Source: Bacillus sp. ISL-41
GTDB taxonomy: Bacteria > Bacillota > Bacilli > Bacillales > Cytobacillaceae
Reading direction: 5' to 3'
DNA length: 64,000 bases
Assembly (NCBI RefSeq): GCF_018613235.1
Contig: NZ_JAGGQP010000029.1
Coordinates: 124,001 to 188,000 of the forward strand
Each line of letters opens with the position of its first letter. The stretch's first letter is position 1. Shown here piece by piece: positions 63,927-64,000 of this stretch. The translations under genes were made by a program, and so were the position numbers. The notes under the pieces are model-generated. The model was not told the origin of the DNA and did no database searches. It saw nothing but the letters and a program-made list of their open reading frames with translations.

Positions 63927-64000
63927 TTATTGATTCGCCAACAGCCTTAAAGCTGTCTGCAGCTGGAGGTCGTTTTCTTCTTGTTTCATCGCTTTTCTGG
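63927..64000 (-). CDS. ctpB: C-terminal end of S41 peptidase (CtpB-like), cut by window edge
   Basis: A minus-strand frame entering from the right edge ends at TAA (63929-63927) with the peptide KQEENDLQLQTALRLLANQ. D-x-QL-x-x-A-x-x-LL is the usual tail of carboxy-terminal processing proteases, and B. subtilis ctpB lies in the same neighbourhood as minJ. Only about 23 codons are visible. A terminator follows directly, supporting the stop codon. Confidence 0.6.
   Translation of the reverse strand, partial: RKAMKQEENDLQLQTALRLLANQ

Overview
The window reads as chromosomal DNA of an endospore-forming, motile-lineage member of the Bacillaceae. Support: long blocks follow Bacillus subtilis gene order (yvcD-trxB-yvcI-rapZ; hisZGDBHAFI-yvoF-ppaX-yvoD-lgt-hprK-nagA-nagB; yvlABCD-uvrA-uvrB-csbA; ctpB-minJ), there is a complete gerA/gerB/gerC-type germinant receptor operon, ribosome binding sites are strong GGAGG types with frequent TTG/GTG starts, and intrinsic terminators are abundant. 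A genus close to Mesobacillus or Cytobacillus is a guess from general composition, not a demonstrated placement.

Layout. 1-4.4 kb: rapZ (cut by the left edge), a NUDIX hydrolase, trxB and a TPR protein, all on the minus strand. 4.8-5.8 kb: a NERD-domain protein. 5.8-12.5 kb: a complete histidine operon (hisZ to hisIE). 13-17 kb: yvoF, ppaX, yvoD, lgt and hprK (carbon control and lipoprotein maturation). 17.3-21 kb, plus strand: nagAB, a DUF2164 protein and a SPOR-domain amidase. 21-28.5 kb: yvlABCD and uvrBA with a LexA box. 28.7-31.6 kb: csbA, an EAL-HDOD protein, a GNAT acetyltransferase and a HAD hydrolase. 31.7-38.8 kb: two tandem subtilases (one with SLH anchors) and a two-component system. 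39-43.4 kb: an unusual operon of two ABC permeases without ATPase or binding protein plus two small membrane proteins, then a MATE exporter. 43.4-50.4 kb: a metal-flavoured accessory stretch (His-rich protein, helical His/Met protein, multicopper oxidase, IS3-family element, nitrite/sulfite-reductase-like domain protein, YVTN beta-propeller lipoprotein). 50.6-53.6 kb: PadR regulator, FetAB-like exporter and ChrA. 53.9-56.8 kb: iadA and a T-box-controlled NSS-family transporter. 56.9-60.7 kb: ger operon. 60.8-64 kb: a diguanylate cyclase behind a c-di-GMP-I-like riboswitch, minJ, and the last codons of ctpB.

The most unusual content is non-coding. Two families of intergenic elements are built from short degenerate units with a 21-bp period, two DNA helical turns. 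Family A has AATTGCCCG or AATTGCACG cores with 12-bp variable spacers and recognisable start and end boxes (five copies: 23.2, 23.4, 34.4, 63.6 and 63.8 kb). Family B has TCGACCAC cores, a TTGGCG start box and an invariant 21-20-21 spacing with a diagnostic CGGATTTTT second unit (three copies: 4.6, 12.9 and 53.7 kb). They are not CRISPR arrays and do not look like genes. Other notable structures are an IS inserted in the loop of an intrinsic terminator, a dispersed Bacillaceae repeat flanked by two copies of one terminator, two identical 20-bp perfect palindromes upstream of lgt and uvrB, and a tandem duplication in the HisIE linker.
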